From CAYNJF01 sp964351745 (GTDB lineage Bacteria > Pseudomonadota > Gammaproteobacteria > Berkiellales > Berkiellaceae): a stretch of DNA of 10,337 nucleotides. The notes beneath the pieces were generated by a model. It saw nothing but the letters and a program-made list of their open reading frames with translations, searched no databases and was not told where the DNA came from. The stretch is taken from NCBI GenBank assembly GCA_964351745.1, contig CAYGPI010000087.1:1-10337 (forward strand), read 5' to 3'. Below are positions 1 through 5,976 of this stretch, piece by piece; the first letter of the stretch is position 1; every line of letters starts with the position of its first letter. Made by a program: the position numbers and the translations under genes.

Positions 1-669
1 GATTTCACCTTGCCACGGCTTCATTTCATATATATCTGGAGGCAGTCCTAAATCATCAAAAAGAATATGACCGCTATAATTAACAGCCCTACCAGTGAGC
101 AAGGCATATTTAAGCCCAATGAATGTTAATGTTAAATCCGCTTTAACAGCAGCTTCAATGATGGCACCAGAATCTGAATCAATGCCAGAAGGCACATCAA
201 TGGCCAACACTGGCCGCTCACTACGATTTATCAAAGCTATCGCTTCTTTAAAATCAGGCTCAAGAGGCGCCCTAATCCCTGTGCCCAAAACGGCATCAAT
301 AATAACATCAACATGCTCTAATCGTGCTGGCAAAGGTAAAATTGGCAAGCCTGACTTTAAAAACTCAATCTTGGCTAACTCAGCAGTTTCTGATAACGGC
401 CTCTCAACATCGCCAACCAAATAGACATCTACTTTAAAATCATCTTGATGCAACATAGCAGCAAGCATCAAACCATCACCACCATTGTTGCCAGGGCCAC
501 ATATAACCGCAAAATGTTTAGCTAATGGCCAAGCTTGACGAATGGTTTTAAAAGCACTTGCCCCAGCTCGTCCCATTAATTCAATAGAAGGAATTTTATA
601 TTGCTTCATCGCCAAAGCATCCAGTGCCCTGACATCAACGCCACGATATAACTTTTGAGTAAGATTCAT
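1..669 (-). CDS. nnr: NAD(P)H-hydrate epimerase / probable bifunctional Nnr, N-terminal part (runs off left edge)
   Basis: Cytosolic metabolite-repair enzyme. The YjeF_N domain epimerises damaged R-NAD(P)HX to the S form, and in the bifunctional family a C-terminal domain then dehydrates it back to NAD(P)H. I translated the minus strand from ATG at 669-667 and read 223 codons without a stop to the window edge. Visible motifs are GPGNNGGDG (residues 58-66), DAVLGTG (125-131) and DVPSGIDSDSG (158-168). The block ADLTLTFIGLKYALLTG (177-193) and the following FDDLGLP match the end of the N-domain in E. coli Nnr (YjeF). The start codon overlaps the orn stop by 4 bp (tcat, 666-669), so translation is probably coupled to orn. 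The dehydratase domain, if present, lies outside the window, so bifunctionality is inferred. A shorter stand-alone epimerase is the alternative. Confidence 0.93.
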   Translation of the reverse strand, partial: MNLTQKLYRGVDVRALDALAMKQYKIPSIELMGRAGASAFKTIRQAWPLAKHFAVICGPGNNGGDGLMLAAMLHQDDFKVDVYLVGDVERPLSETAELAKIEFLKSGLPILPLPARLEHVDVIIDAVLGTGIRAPLEPDFKEAIALINRSERPVLAIDVPSGIDSDSGAIIEAAVKADLTLTFIGLKYALLTGRAVNYSGHILFDDLGLPPDIYEMKPWQGEI

Positions 670-1229
670 GAGGTACTCACACCTGAAATTTTAAAGAAGG
701 TCTCTTGGTAATACTTCAACTCTTTAATCGACTCTCTAATATCATCAAGCGCCTCATGTTTTGATTCCTTTTCCATATTATTATAGAGCTGAGGCTCCCA
801 ACGCCGCGCCAACTCTTTCACTGTTGAAACATCCAAGTGACGATAATGAAAATAATCTTCCAGTTCACTCATGTAGTTATATAAAAACCTTCTATCTTGG
901 CAAATCGTATTACCACACATGGGTGACGCTTTATAAGCAACAAACTGTTTTAAAAAAGCAATGGTTTGCTTTTGAGCCTCTTTCTCTGAAATTTTACTGT
1001 CTTTCACTTTCTGAATAAGACCAGACTGACCATGATGCTTAGTATTCCAAGCATCCATCCCGTCCAACAAAGCATCTTCTTGATGAACCACTAAATTGGG
1101 ACCCTCAGCCACAATGTTCAAATGACTGTCTGTCACTATCGTCGCAATCTCGATAATGCGATCCTTATCAGGATCTAGCCCTGTCATTTCTAAATCTATC
1201 CAAATAAGATTCTCTGTGCTGGCCGACAT
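666..1229 (-). CDS. orn: Oligoribonuclease (DEDDh 3'-5' exonuclease)
   Basis: Cytosolic exoribonuclease that degrades 2-5 nt RNA fragments to mononucleotides, the last step of mRNA decay, and in many bacteria also hydrolyses pGpG from c-di-GMP turnover. All five DEDDh residues are visible at the positions known from the E. coli enzyme: D12 and E14 in WIDLEMTGLD, D112 in CQDRRF, H158 and D163 in KHEALDDIRES. Length from the chosen ATG is 187 residues, close to the family's usual ~180. I chose ATG 1229-1227 rather than the ATG 33 bp upstream because homologues begin MSA..NLIWIDLEM and an AGGGAG ribosome-binding site lies 4 nt upstream of it (1234-1239). One oddity is Cys111 where homologues usually have Gly (GNSIGQDR), next to catalytic D112. 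It is divergent to rsgA, as in E. coli, and overlaps nnr by 4 bp. Confidence 0.97.
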   Translation of the reverse strand: MSASTENLIWIDLEMTGLDPDKDRIIEIATIVTDSHLNIVAEGPNLVVHQEDALLDGMDAWNTKHHGQSGLIQKVKDSKISEKEAQKQTIAFLKQFVAYKASPMCGNTICQDRRFLYNYMSELEDYFHYRHLDVSTVKELARRWEPQLYNNMEKESKHEALDDIRESIKELKYYQETFFKISGVSTS

Positions 1230-1281
1230 ATGGCTCCCTATGACTGATAAGACCGAAGACATGCCAACAGCTAACTGAGCA

Positions 1282-1310
1282 TTGACATGAAAAGTTTATG
1301 TATCTAACAT
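1282..1310 (+). promoter_or_regulatory. Probable sigma70 promoter of rsgA
   Basis: A perfect -35 TTGACA (1282-1287) is followed after 17 bp by TAACAT (1305-1310, 4 of 6 consensus bases). The predicted start near 1317 leaves a 5' leader of about 70 nt before rsgA. The leader begins with a small hairpin, ACCAG/CTGGT (1317-1321 and 1327-1331). The -10 overlaps the probable orn -10 on the other strand. Confidence 0.6.
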
Positions 1311-1334
1311 AGATTAACCAGATTTTCTGGTCAA
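1306..1334 (-). promoter_or_regulatory. Probable sigma70 promoter of orn-nnr
   Basis: Read on the minus strand, TTGACC (1334-1329, 5 of 6) is followed after 17 bp by TATGTT (1311-1306, 4 of 6). The predicted start near 1299 gives a leader of about 70 nt to the orn ATG at 1229. The element is embedded in the rsgA promoter, with five shared positions between the two -10 hexamers. Confidence 0.5.
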
Positions 1335-1386
1335 TGAATGACTTATCCAAATATGATAGGTCTTATGTAACACTGACTACAAATAT

Positions 1387-2415
1387 ATGACCAAAAGAAA
1401 ACTCACAAACAAGCAAGTTAGAAACCAAGATAAAATTCAGGAAGATCGCATTCAACGTGCCCTCAAGTCCGAGAAGCGCTTAGAAAAAAAACTTCAATCT
1501 GGGGAATTAGGCGAAGAGCAGCCTGGCTTACTTGTTGCCCATCATGGCGTCAACCTCATTATTGAGGACGATCTTGGAGTACTCCACTCTTGCAAAAGCA
1601 GAAAGAACATTGAAGCCCTAGCCACTGGAGATAAAGTCGTTTGGCAAGCCTTCAACGACGGCACAGGTGTTATAGTTGCTATGATCCCTCGCAGCCATAT
1701 CTTAGCAAGGCCCACCAGCGGGCGAAAAACTCGGCCCATGGCTGCTAACGTCAACTTAATGGTGATTGTCGTAGCACCTGAGCCTGCTCCTAGTGCCACG
1801 ACCTTGGATCGATATTTAGTCATCTGTGAGCTTTTAAACTTAAAACCTTTGATCGTGACCAATAAAATAGATCTCTTAACCTCTGAGAATCAATCAAACT
1901 TTATTGCTCAAATGAAAGTCTACGAGAACCTGGGCTATGATTGGCTCCATATCAGCACCAAAGCCAAAGAAGGCCTACAACAACTTGTTGATAGCCTCAA
2001 AAACAAAACCAGCATTTTTGTCGGCCAATCCGGTGTTGGAAAATCCTCACTCATCTCTTCCATTGTACCACACGCAGATATTCAAGTTGGCAAACTATCC
2101 AACACCTTGCTTGGCAAACATACGACAACTTGTGCCAGGCTTTACCATTTAGATGAAGGTGGGGATCTCATTGATTCTCCTGGGATCCGCCGATTTGGCT
2201 TATGGCATTTATCAAGCGAATCTTTAATTCAAGGTTTTAAAGAATTTGCCCCTTTTATTGGGCTGTGCCGATTTAGAAACTGTAAACACGAGCAAGAGCC
2301 CGAGTGTGCTTTAATACAAGCTGTAGAAGATGGAAACATAGCGCAGCAACGTCTCATCAACTACCATGAACTCATGGCCAGCCATGCGCGCATGCAACCA
2401 AAACAGTTTAAATAA
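1387..2415 (+). CDS. rsgA: Ribosome small subunit-dependent GTPase A
   Basis: Circularly permuted GTPase that binds the immature 30S subunit late in assembly and hydrolyses GTP to release it. Domain order is a basic N-terminal tail (1-35), an OB-fold (about 45-105), the permuted GTPase domain and a C-terminal zinc finger. The permuted order is visible: NKID (G4, 159-162) precedes the P-loop GQSGVGKSS (G1, 213-221), which precedes DSPG (G3, 263-266). A conserved HTTT is at 245-248. The zinc ligands are C294, C299, H301 and C307 in GLCRFRNCKHEQEPEC. Length of 342 is normal for the family (E. coli about 350). No clear Shine-Dalgarno precedes ATG 1387; I keep it because the MTKRKLTNKQ start aligns with MSKNKLSKGQ of E. 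coli. It is divergent to orn and upstream of psd, which matches enterobacterial gene content. Confidence 0.97.
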   Translation: MTKRKLTNKQVRNQDKIQEDRIQRALKSEKRLEKKLQSGELGEEQPGLLVAHHGVNLIIEDDLGVLHSCKSRKNIEALATGDKVVWQAFNDGTGVIVAMIPRSHILARPTSGRKTRPMAANVNLMVIVVAPEPAPSATTLDRYLVICELLNLKPLIVTNKIDLLTSENQSNFIAQMKVYENLGYDWLHISTKAKEGLQQLVDSLKNKTSIFVGQSGVGKSSLISSIVPHADIQVGKLSNTLLGKHTTTCARLYHLDEGGDLIDSPGIRRFGLWHLSSESLIQGFKEFAPFIGLCRFRNCKHEQEPECALIQAVEDGNIAQQRLINYHELMASHARMQPKQFK

Positions 2416-2421
2416 ATTTTT

Positions 2422-2439
2422 AAGTTAACAAACTTTTTT
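2422..2439 (+). terminator. Weak candidate terminator after rsgA
   Basis: AAGTT (2422-2426), loop AACA, AACTT (2431-2435) and a short T run follow the rsgA stop by a few bases. The stem is only 5 bp with one G-C pair, so it may be inefficient or a chance match in AT-rich sequence. Confidence 0.25.
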
Positions 2440-2441
2440 CA

Positions 2442-2501
2442 AGCTTTATCTAGTAATTTTGATCGGAACTTGTTTTCTTTGATAAAAACAAGTATAAAGC
2501 T
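2442..2501. repeat. Nested inverted repeats between rsgA and psd
   Basis: The inner dyad is ACTTGTTTT (2468-2476) against AAAACAAGT (2485-2493), 9 bp perfect with an 8-nt spacer. The outer dyad is AGCTTTAT (2442-2449) against ATAAAGCT (2494-2501), 8 bp perfect. A third pair, TAAGTTAA (2421-2428) against TTAACTTA (2504-2511), continues outward. The right arms are almost contiguous, while the left arms are separated by 18 and 13 nt. The inner dyad lies between the -35 and -10 of the candidate psd promoter, so it could be an operator. As RNA it could be a branched leader structure. Confidence 0.6.
2470..2498 (+). promoter_or_regulatory. Candidate psd promoter
   Basis: TTGTTT (2470-2475, 3 of 6) is followed after 17 bp by TATAAA (2493-2498, 5 of 6). 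The predicted start near 2505 gives a leader of about 29 nt. The match is modest, and psd could also be reached by read-through from rsgA because the intervening terminator is weak. Confidence 0.35.
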
Positions 2502-2533
2502 CTTTAACTTACTCTTTTTAAAGGTTAACTCTC

Positions 2534-3385
2534 TTGAATCCTTGTTTCTGGCAATACCTTCTTCCGCAACATTTCTTATCAAAGATTTACGGTTTTTTAG
2601 CTGAGATTAAAACACCATGGATCAAAAACGCTTTTATTAGAAAATTTTTAAGAGACTATCCGGTTGATCTGAATGAAGCGCAAATCTCAACGCCAGAAGG
2701 ATTTATCCATTTCAATGATTTTTTTACCAGAGCCCTCAAACCTGGATTGAGAGCCTTTGATAGGCGACCCAACACAATTGTTTCTCCAGTTGATGGTTCA
2801 CTATCTGCTTTTGGAAAGATAAACGAAGGGCAACTCATTCAAGCAAAAAATCACCAATATACTGTGGCAGATCTTTTAGCTAACCAAGATCCAGGTCTCC
2901 TTAAAACATACGACCATGGTTTGTTCGCCACGATTTACCTTGCTCCGCATGATTATCATCGGATCCACATGCCTTTAGATGGTTATTTAAAATCGATGAC
3001 TTATATCCCTGGCAAACTCTTTTCAGTTAACCTTAAAACGGCTGATAATATTTCAAATCTTTTTGCGAAAAATGAGAGAGTTGTTTTAGAGTTTGAAACA
3101 CCAAAAGGGCCAATGATGCTTGTTCTCGTGGGCGCCATGATTGTGGCTAGCATCAGCACTGTGTTTTCAGGGCTCGTACAACCGCATGGCAATGATATTA
3201 TTCGAAAAACATATCCGAACACAGATGAACAGCATGTCTTTTTGAAAAAAGGCGATGAAGTTGCAAGGTTTTTGTTGGGCTCTACAGTTGTCATGCTTTT
3301 TGGTCATCAAACGGCGGCTTTCAATGAAGAGCTTGAGCTTGGCCAAAAAATTCAATTGGGCAACGCCATGGGCAAAGTAACCTAA
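2534..3385 (+). CDS. psd: Phosphatidylserine decarboxylase proenzyme
   Basis: Inner-membrane-associated, pyruvoyl-dependent enzyme that decarboxylates phosphatidylserine to phosphatidylethanolamine. The proenzyme self-cleaves at the Gly-Ser bond of the LGST motif (248-251), so Ser250 becomes the pyruvoyl group and heads the short alpha chain. The autoproteolytic residues are present: D87 in SPVDGS and H145 in DYHRIHMP, with H142 also conserved. Length of 283 is slightly shorter than E. coli (322) because the acidic C-terminal tail is missing. The start is TTG: an in-frame TAA at 2519-2521 excludes anything earlier, AAAGG (2520-2524) sits 9 nt upstream, and the first in-frame ATG, 28 codons further in, would remove residues that align with family N-termini (YLLPQHFLSKIYG). 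rsgA lies 118 bp upstream in the same direction. Confidence 0.96.
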   Translation: MNPCFWQYLLPQHFLSKIYGFLAEIKTPWIKNAFIRKFLRDYPVDLNEAQISTPEGFIHFNDFFTRALKPGLRAFDRRPNTIVSPVDGSLSAFGKINEGQLIQAKNHQYTVADLLANQDPGLLKTYDHGLFATIYLAPHDYHRIHMPLDGYLKSMTYIPGKLFSVNLKTADNISNLFAKNERVVLEFETPKGPMMLVLVGAMIVASISTVFSGLVQPHGNDIIRKTYPNTDEQHVFLKKGDEVARFLLGSTVVMLFGHQTAAFNEELELGQKIQLGNAMGKVT

Positions 3386-3429
3386 GCTCTCAATCACACC
3401 ATTTTGACTTATCCAACATTACCAAAGAG

Positions 3430-3443
3430 CTATTTTAAAATAG
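3430..3443. repeat. 14-bp perfect palindrome upstream of transposase
   Basis: CTATTTTAAAATAG is fully self-complementary. It is followed at once by the purine-rich GGACACAGGACAGGCA, in which GGACA and AGGACA repeat. It lies between psd and the transposase promoter. Possible roles are an element boundary or a protein-binding site; the sequence alone does not decide. Confidence 0.5.
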
Positions 3444-3475
3444 GACACAGGACAGGCATAAACGATGAAACCTAT

Positions 3476-3504
3476 TTGACACTTCTATTTTTGATCCGTA
3501 GATT
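3476..3504 (+). promoter_or_regulatory. Probable transposase promoter
   Basis: A perfect TTGACA (3476-3481) is followed after 17 bp by TAGATT (3499-3504, 4 of 6). The predicted start near 3511 falls inside the left arm of the downstream hairpin. Transcripts from this promoter would therefore have a very short leader and carry only part of that stem. Confidence 0.5.
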
Positions 3505-3529
3505 CTTTCTTATCAACGATAAAGAAAGG
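3505..3529 (+). promoter_or_regulatory. Hairpin covering the transposase ribosome-binding site
   Basis: CTTTCTTATC (3505-3514), loop AAC, GATAAAGAAAG (3518-3528) make a 10-bp stem with one bulged A at 3523. The right arm contains most of the AAAGG Shine-Dalgarno (3525-3529) that serves ATG 3535. In RNA that includes the whole left arm, the ribosome-binding site would be paired. IS200-type transposase mRNAs are known to use this kind of self-sequestration. A GTAG (3498-3501) lies just 5' of the stem, which resembles the GTAG-plus-hairpin layout of REP elements, but four bases are weak evidence. Confidence 0.6.
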
Positions 3530-3534
3530 CTATG

Positions 3535-4539
3535 ATGACTATCCCCCGCTCAGAGCAAATAAATTTATGTGCAACGCCCTATTACCATATTGTCTCTCGT
3601 TGTGTGCGGCGGACCTTTTTGTGCGGCCAAGATAATGAAACATGCAAAGATTATTCTCACCGTAAATTATGGATTATCAAGCGTCTAAAATTTTTATCAA
3701 AAATCTTTGCTATCGACCTAGCAGCCTATGCTGTCATGAGTAACCATTACCACCTTGTTCTGCATGTTAATCACAGTTTAACTGAATCGTGGGATGATGA
3801 AGAGGTTATTAAACGAGGGGCAAAGCTATTCCCCCAAAAAGCTAAAGAGCTTGAAGATAAAATAAAAATTAATCCATCACTTCCTATAGTCTTAGAAACA
3901 ATAAAGGAATGGAGAAAAAGATTATTTGATATAAGCTGGTTCATGCGATGCATGAATGAGCCAATCGCAAGACTTTCAAACATCGAAGATGGCTGTAAAG
4001 GTCACTTTTGGGAGGGTCGATTCAAATCACAGGCTCTGCTTGATGAAGGAGCTGTGTTGAGCGCTATGGCGTATGTTGATTTAAATCCCATAAGGGCAAA
4101 CATCAGCGCAACCCTTGAAGAATCTGATTTTACCTCTATCCAAGAGCGTATTTTTGCTTATTCAAAAGTCAGATCTAGCATACCGATGAAATCAGCTCCT
4201 CAACCTCCTGAGTTAATGCATTTTAATGATGACAAAAATTTGAAAAGTGAAGATATTACTTTCATTAATTTTAAACTAGAAGATTATCTTCGATTGGTTG
4301 ACGAAACAGGTCGAATGGCTCGCCATGATAAGCGAGGAGCTATTAGCCGCCATGTAGTTCCTATATTAGAGCGATTGAATCTTAGCTCAGATAAATGGGT
4401 ATCGTTTGTAGAGAGCCTTGAATCCCAATACGCTTATGCCATAGGCCATGAAGATGAATTAGCCAGCTTTTCTCGGCATAAAAAGGTGGCTAAAGGCATG
4501 AGTAGATCAGGGGAATATTACTGCGTACAGGCTGCCTAA
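3535..4539 (+). CDS. Y1/REP-associated tyrosine transposase (RAYT, IS200-like), intact
   Basis: Single-strand DNA endonuclease of the HUH superfamily. RAYTs are usually single-copy, domesticated relatives of IS200/IS605 transposases that act on REP-type hairpins. The HUH metal-binding motif is HYH at residues 72-74 (numbered from the first of two tandem Met codons) in AVMSNHYHLVLHV. The probable nucleophile is Y181 in MAYVDLNPIRANI, by analogy with the Y-x-x-x-NP motif of RAYTs. The family block HFWEGRFKSQALLDE spans 158-172. The 334 residues are longer than classical IS200 TnpA (about 150) and fit the long RAYT subgroup; the ~120-residue C-terminal region has no motif I recognise. I prefer ATG 3535 to 3532 because AAAGG is then 5 nt away. 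There is no frameshift, no accessory tnpB and no obvious IS ends, so a resident gene is as likely as a mobile one. Confidence 0.9.
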   Translation: MTIPRSEQINLCATPYYHIVSRCVRRTFLCGQDNETCKDYSHRKLWIIKRLKFLSKIFAIDLAAYAVMSNHYHLVLHVNHSLTESWDDEEVIKRGAKLFPQKAKELEDKIKINPSLPIVLETIKEWRKRLFDISWFMRCMNEPIARLSNIEDGCKGHFWEGRFKSQALLDEGAVLSAMAYVDLNPIRANISATLEESDFTSIQERIFAYSKVRSSIPMKSAPQPPELMHFNDDKNLKSEDITFINFKLEDYLRLVDETGRMARHDKRGAISRHVVPILERLNLSSDKWVSFVESLESQYAYAIGHEDELASFSRHKKVAKGMSRSGEYYCVQAA

Positions 4540-4540
4540 A

Positions 4541-4580
4541 CTTTATCGAATGCCGTTTTTGCTTTATCGCCGGCCGGTGA
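4541..4580. repeat. CTTTATCG direct repeat and GC-rich palindrome 3' of transposase
   Basis: CTTTATCG occurs at 4541-4548 and 4562-4569, 21 bp apart. The inverse, CGATAAAG, occurs once upstream of the transposase at 3517-3524 in its leader hairpin, so the octamer flanks the gene in inverted orientation. The second copy runs into TCGCCGGCCGGTGA (4567-4580), self-complementary apart from one G/T position and unusually GC-rich for this window. These could be target or remnant sequences of the transposase. Confidence 0.5.
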
Positions 4581-4744
4581 GGAAGACTAACACCACTTAT
4601 TTGGGTTCAAAACTACTTAATCCATCGCTTCTGAAAACCAAATAAAATTCTCCTTCATTTTATTAAATCTATGGTTCGAAAACAGGCCAATGCCACGAAT
4701 GATTTAAATATGGCTGTCCAAACTAAGTATTATTTCATTATCGC

Positions 4745-4772
4745 TTGAAAAAGAGTACTATGATTCTATAAG
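4745..4772 (+). promoter_or_regulatory. Probable promoter of the 336-residue protein gene
   Basis: TTGAAA (4745-4750, 5 of 6) is followed after 16 bp by TATAAG (4767-4772, 5 of 6). The predicted start near 4779 gives an unusually long leader of about 138 nt, containing a 6-bp stem-loop and a pair of direct repeats before the start codon. Confidence 0.5.
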
Positions 4773-4862
4773 AACAAAGCAGTTGGCCAAATAACATTCA
4801 TCAGCTATCCTTTGGCTTCTCATCAGTCTTTTTCAGATGAGTATTACCTGTTTTTGTATTAA

Positions 4863-4897
4863 CTTTTAACTGCCACATCATAGCTTTTGGCTGCCAC
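4863..4897. repeat. 21-bp-spaced direct repeat upstream of the unknown gene
   Basis: CTTTTAACTGCCAC (4863-4876) and CTTTTGGCTGCCAC (4884-4897) match at 12 of 14 bases, offset by 21 bp, about two helical turns. They end 19 bp before the ATG. They could be a paired protein-binding site or a small tandem duplication. Confidence 0.5.
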
Positions 4898-4916
4898 CCT
4901 ATCCTTGTGAGGTTTC

Positions 4917-5927
4917 ATGATAAAACATATTGAATCTTTTTTTCCTGGCAAAAGTGAAGATATTTTAGAGCTTTTTCGATTAACGAATGTTGAAATTCAA
5001 AGCAACTTAGATTCTAAAGAAGAATTACTAGAAGCGCTCAACAAAGCTGCCCAATCAAATTATCTGAGAAAACCAGGCTCTGAGCGCTGGCAAATTAAAG
5101 ATGGCGATGACTTAATGAAGCATCGCGAAGCAATTTGGAAGGTGCTGGAGCACTTGGGAGTCATCGCTGTAGCTGAGCCAAAATTTAAGGCCTACGATCA
5201 TGTCTTTTTATTGGGAGCCCTACAATCTCGAGTCGAGCTTCGCAGAAAAAGCCTTGAGGATATGGTTAATAAACACCATTTAAAAGTTGACAACACCTAT
5301 CTCTTAGGCGGGAAAAGACCACTTCAACCTGAGAAGGAAAGCTTAGGTAGCCTGGAAGGGATTAACACCGAGCTGGATATGATGCAAAGAGACTGGGCTA
5401 ATCATAAAGACGAGATGCCACAAACCTTGCGTGACTCAGCTCACTTTTGTGTTGATGCTCCAATGAAATGGGATGAAAAGCTGCAAAAGGAAACAAGACC
5501 TAATACTCAAGATACGATAGTCTATGCGATGCAATTTGAACATATCGTTAAACAAATCAAAAGTCAGGGCCACTTAGGTAAGGTATTAGTTATTTCAAAT
5601 CAGCCATTTTGTCTTTATCAAGATGCTATTGTCCGCGGTGTCTTGCCTGAAGGAACCCTTATTGACACCGTGGGATCGCCCGCAGAGGAATCCATTGAGC
5701 TTGGCGTGGCATTAGACTCTATTGCCAGATGGATATACGCCACTAGAGAGAATTTCAAAATGAAACAAACTCTTTCTGAAGCTCATACAGATAAAGTTGC
5801 TCCTTCGATTTTAACTCAATTTGTTGGCCAAAGTGACTCAACTTTACATCAAAGAAACCATGATTTAATGACATTAAAATCAAGCAAAGAAAAAAAAACA
5901 CTCTCTAACAAAAATGTAACTGTATAG
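4917..5927 (+). CDS. Hypothetical cytosolic protein, weak DUF218/YdcF-like resemblance
   Basis: I do not recognise this 336-residue protein. No signal peptide or membrane segment is visible, so it is probably cytosolic. The middle and C-terminal parts look like an alpha/beta nucleotide-fold protein: a first strand DHVFLLG (94-100) followed by SRVELR (104-109), a second strand YLLGGKRPLQPEK (128-140), TELDMM (151-156), RPNTQDT (194-200), a third strand VLVISNQPFCLYQDAIV (223-239) and LDSIARWIY (266-274). This order of LG, sR, LGG, E and NT elements resembles DUF218 (SanA/ElyC/YdcF) proteins, but the match is by eye and remote. The first ~85 residues are helical and the tail after 318 is Lys/Ser-rich. 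The start is well supported: GTGAGG (4907-4912) lies 4 nt before ATG. It has its own promoter and terminator, so it is monocistronic. An A9 run (5890-5898) near the 3' end is slippage-prone. Confidence 0.85.
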   Translation: MIKHIESFFPGKSEDILELFRLTNVEIQSNLDSKEELLEALNKAAQSNYLRKPGSERWQIKDGDDLMKHREAIWKVLEHLGVIAVAEPKFKAYDHVFLLGALQSRVELRRKSLEDMVNKHHLKVDNTYLLGGKRPLQPEKESLGSLEGINTELDMMQRDWANHKDEMPQTLRDSAHFCVDAPMKWDEKLQKETRPNTQDTIVYAMQFEHIVKQIKSQGHLGKVLVISNQPFCLYQDAIVRGVLPEGTLIDTVGSPAEESIELGVALDSIARWIYATRENFKMKQTLSEAHTDKVAPSILTQFVGQSDSTLHQRNHDLMTLKSSKEKKTLSNKNVTV

Positions 5928-5976
5928 TCACCTCTTATGAAAAATCTTGATTATCAGTCTATTTTTTTGTTGTCAT

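Larger units (their letters stand above)
4540..4916. other. Non-coding interval between transposase and unknown gene
   Basis: This 377-bp stretch has no convincing gene. It contains two CTTTATCG direct repeats just after the transposase (4541-4548 and 4562-4569), a GC-rich palindrome (4567-4580), a likely promoter (4745-4772), a CTCATC/GATGAG stem (4819-4824 and 4836-4841, 11-nt loop) and a 21-bp-spaced direct repeat (4863-4897). The only ATG-led frames, of 31 and 25 codons, lack ribosome-binding sites. Confidence 0.6.

Noticed and set aside
95..424. 109-codon open frame on the plus strand
   Set aside because: It lies wholly antisense to nnr, whose motifs are conserved on the minus strand, and the translated product is low-complexity with no family features.
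1230..1262. Upstream ATG extending Orn by 11 residues
   Set aside because: The added residues do not match the family, and the AGGGAG ribosome-binding site serves ATG 1229.
3386..3431. AGCTCT/AGAGCT pair as a psd terminator
   Set aside because: The 6-bp stem would enclose a 35-nt loop and lacks a T run, so it is probably chance.
4550..4645. 31-codon ATG frame after the transposase
   Set aside because: No ribosome-binding site, no recognisable product, and it overlaps the palindrome and repeat block.
4671..4748. 25-codon ATG frame in the 4540-4916 gap
   Set aside because: No ribosome-binding site. It ends inside the promoter -35 and resembles no known small protein.
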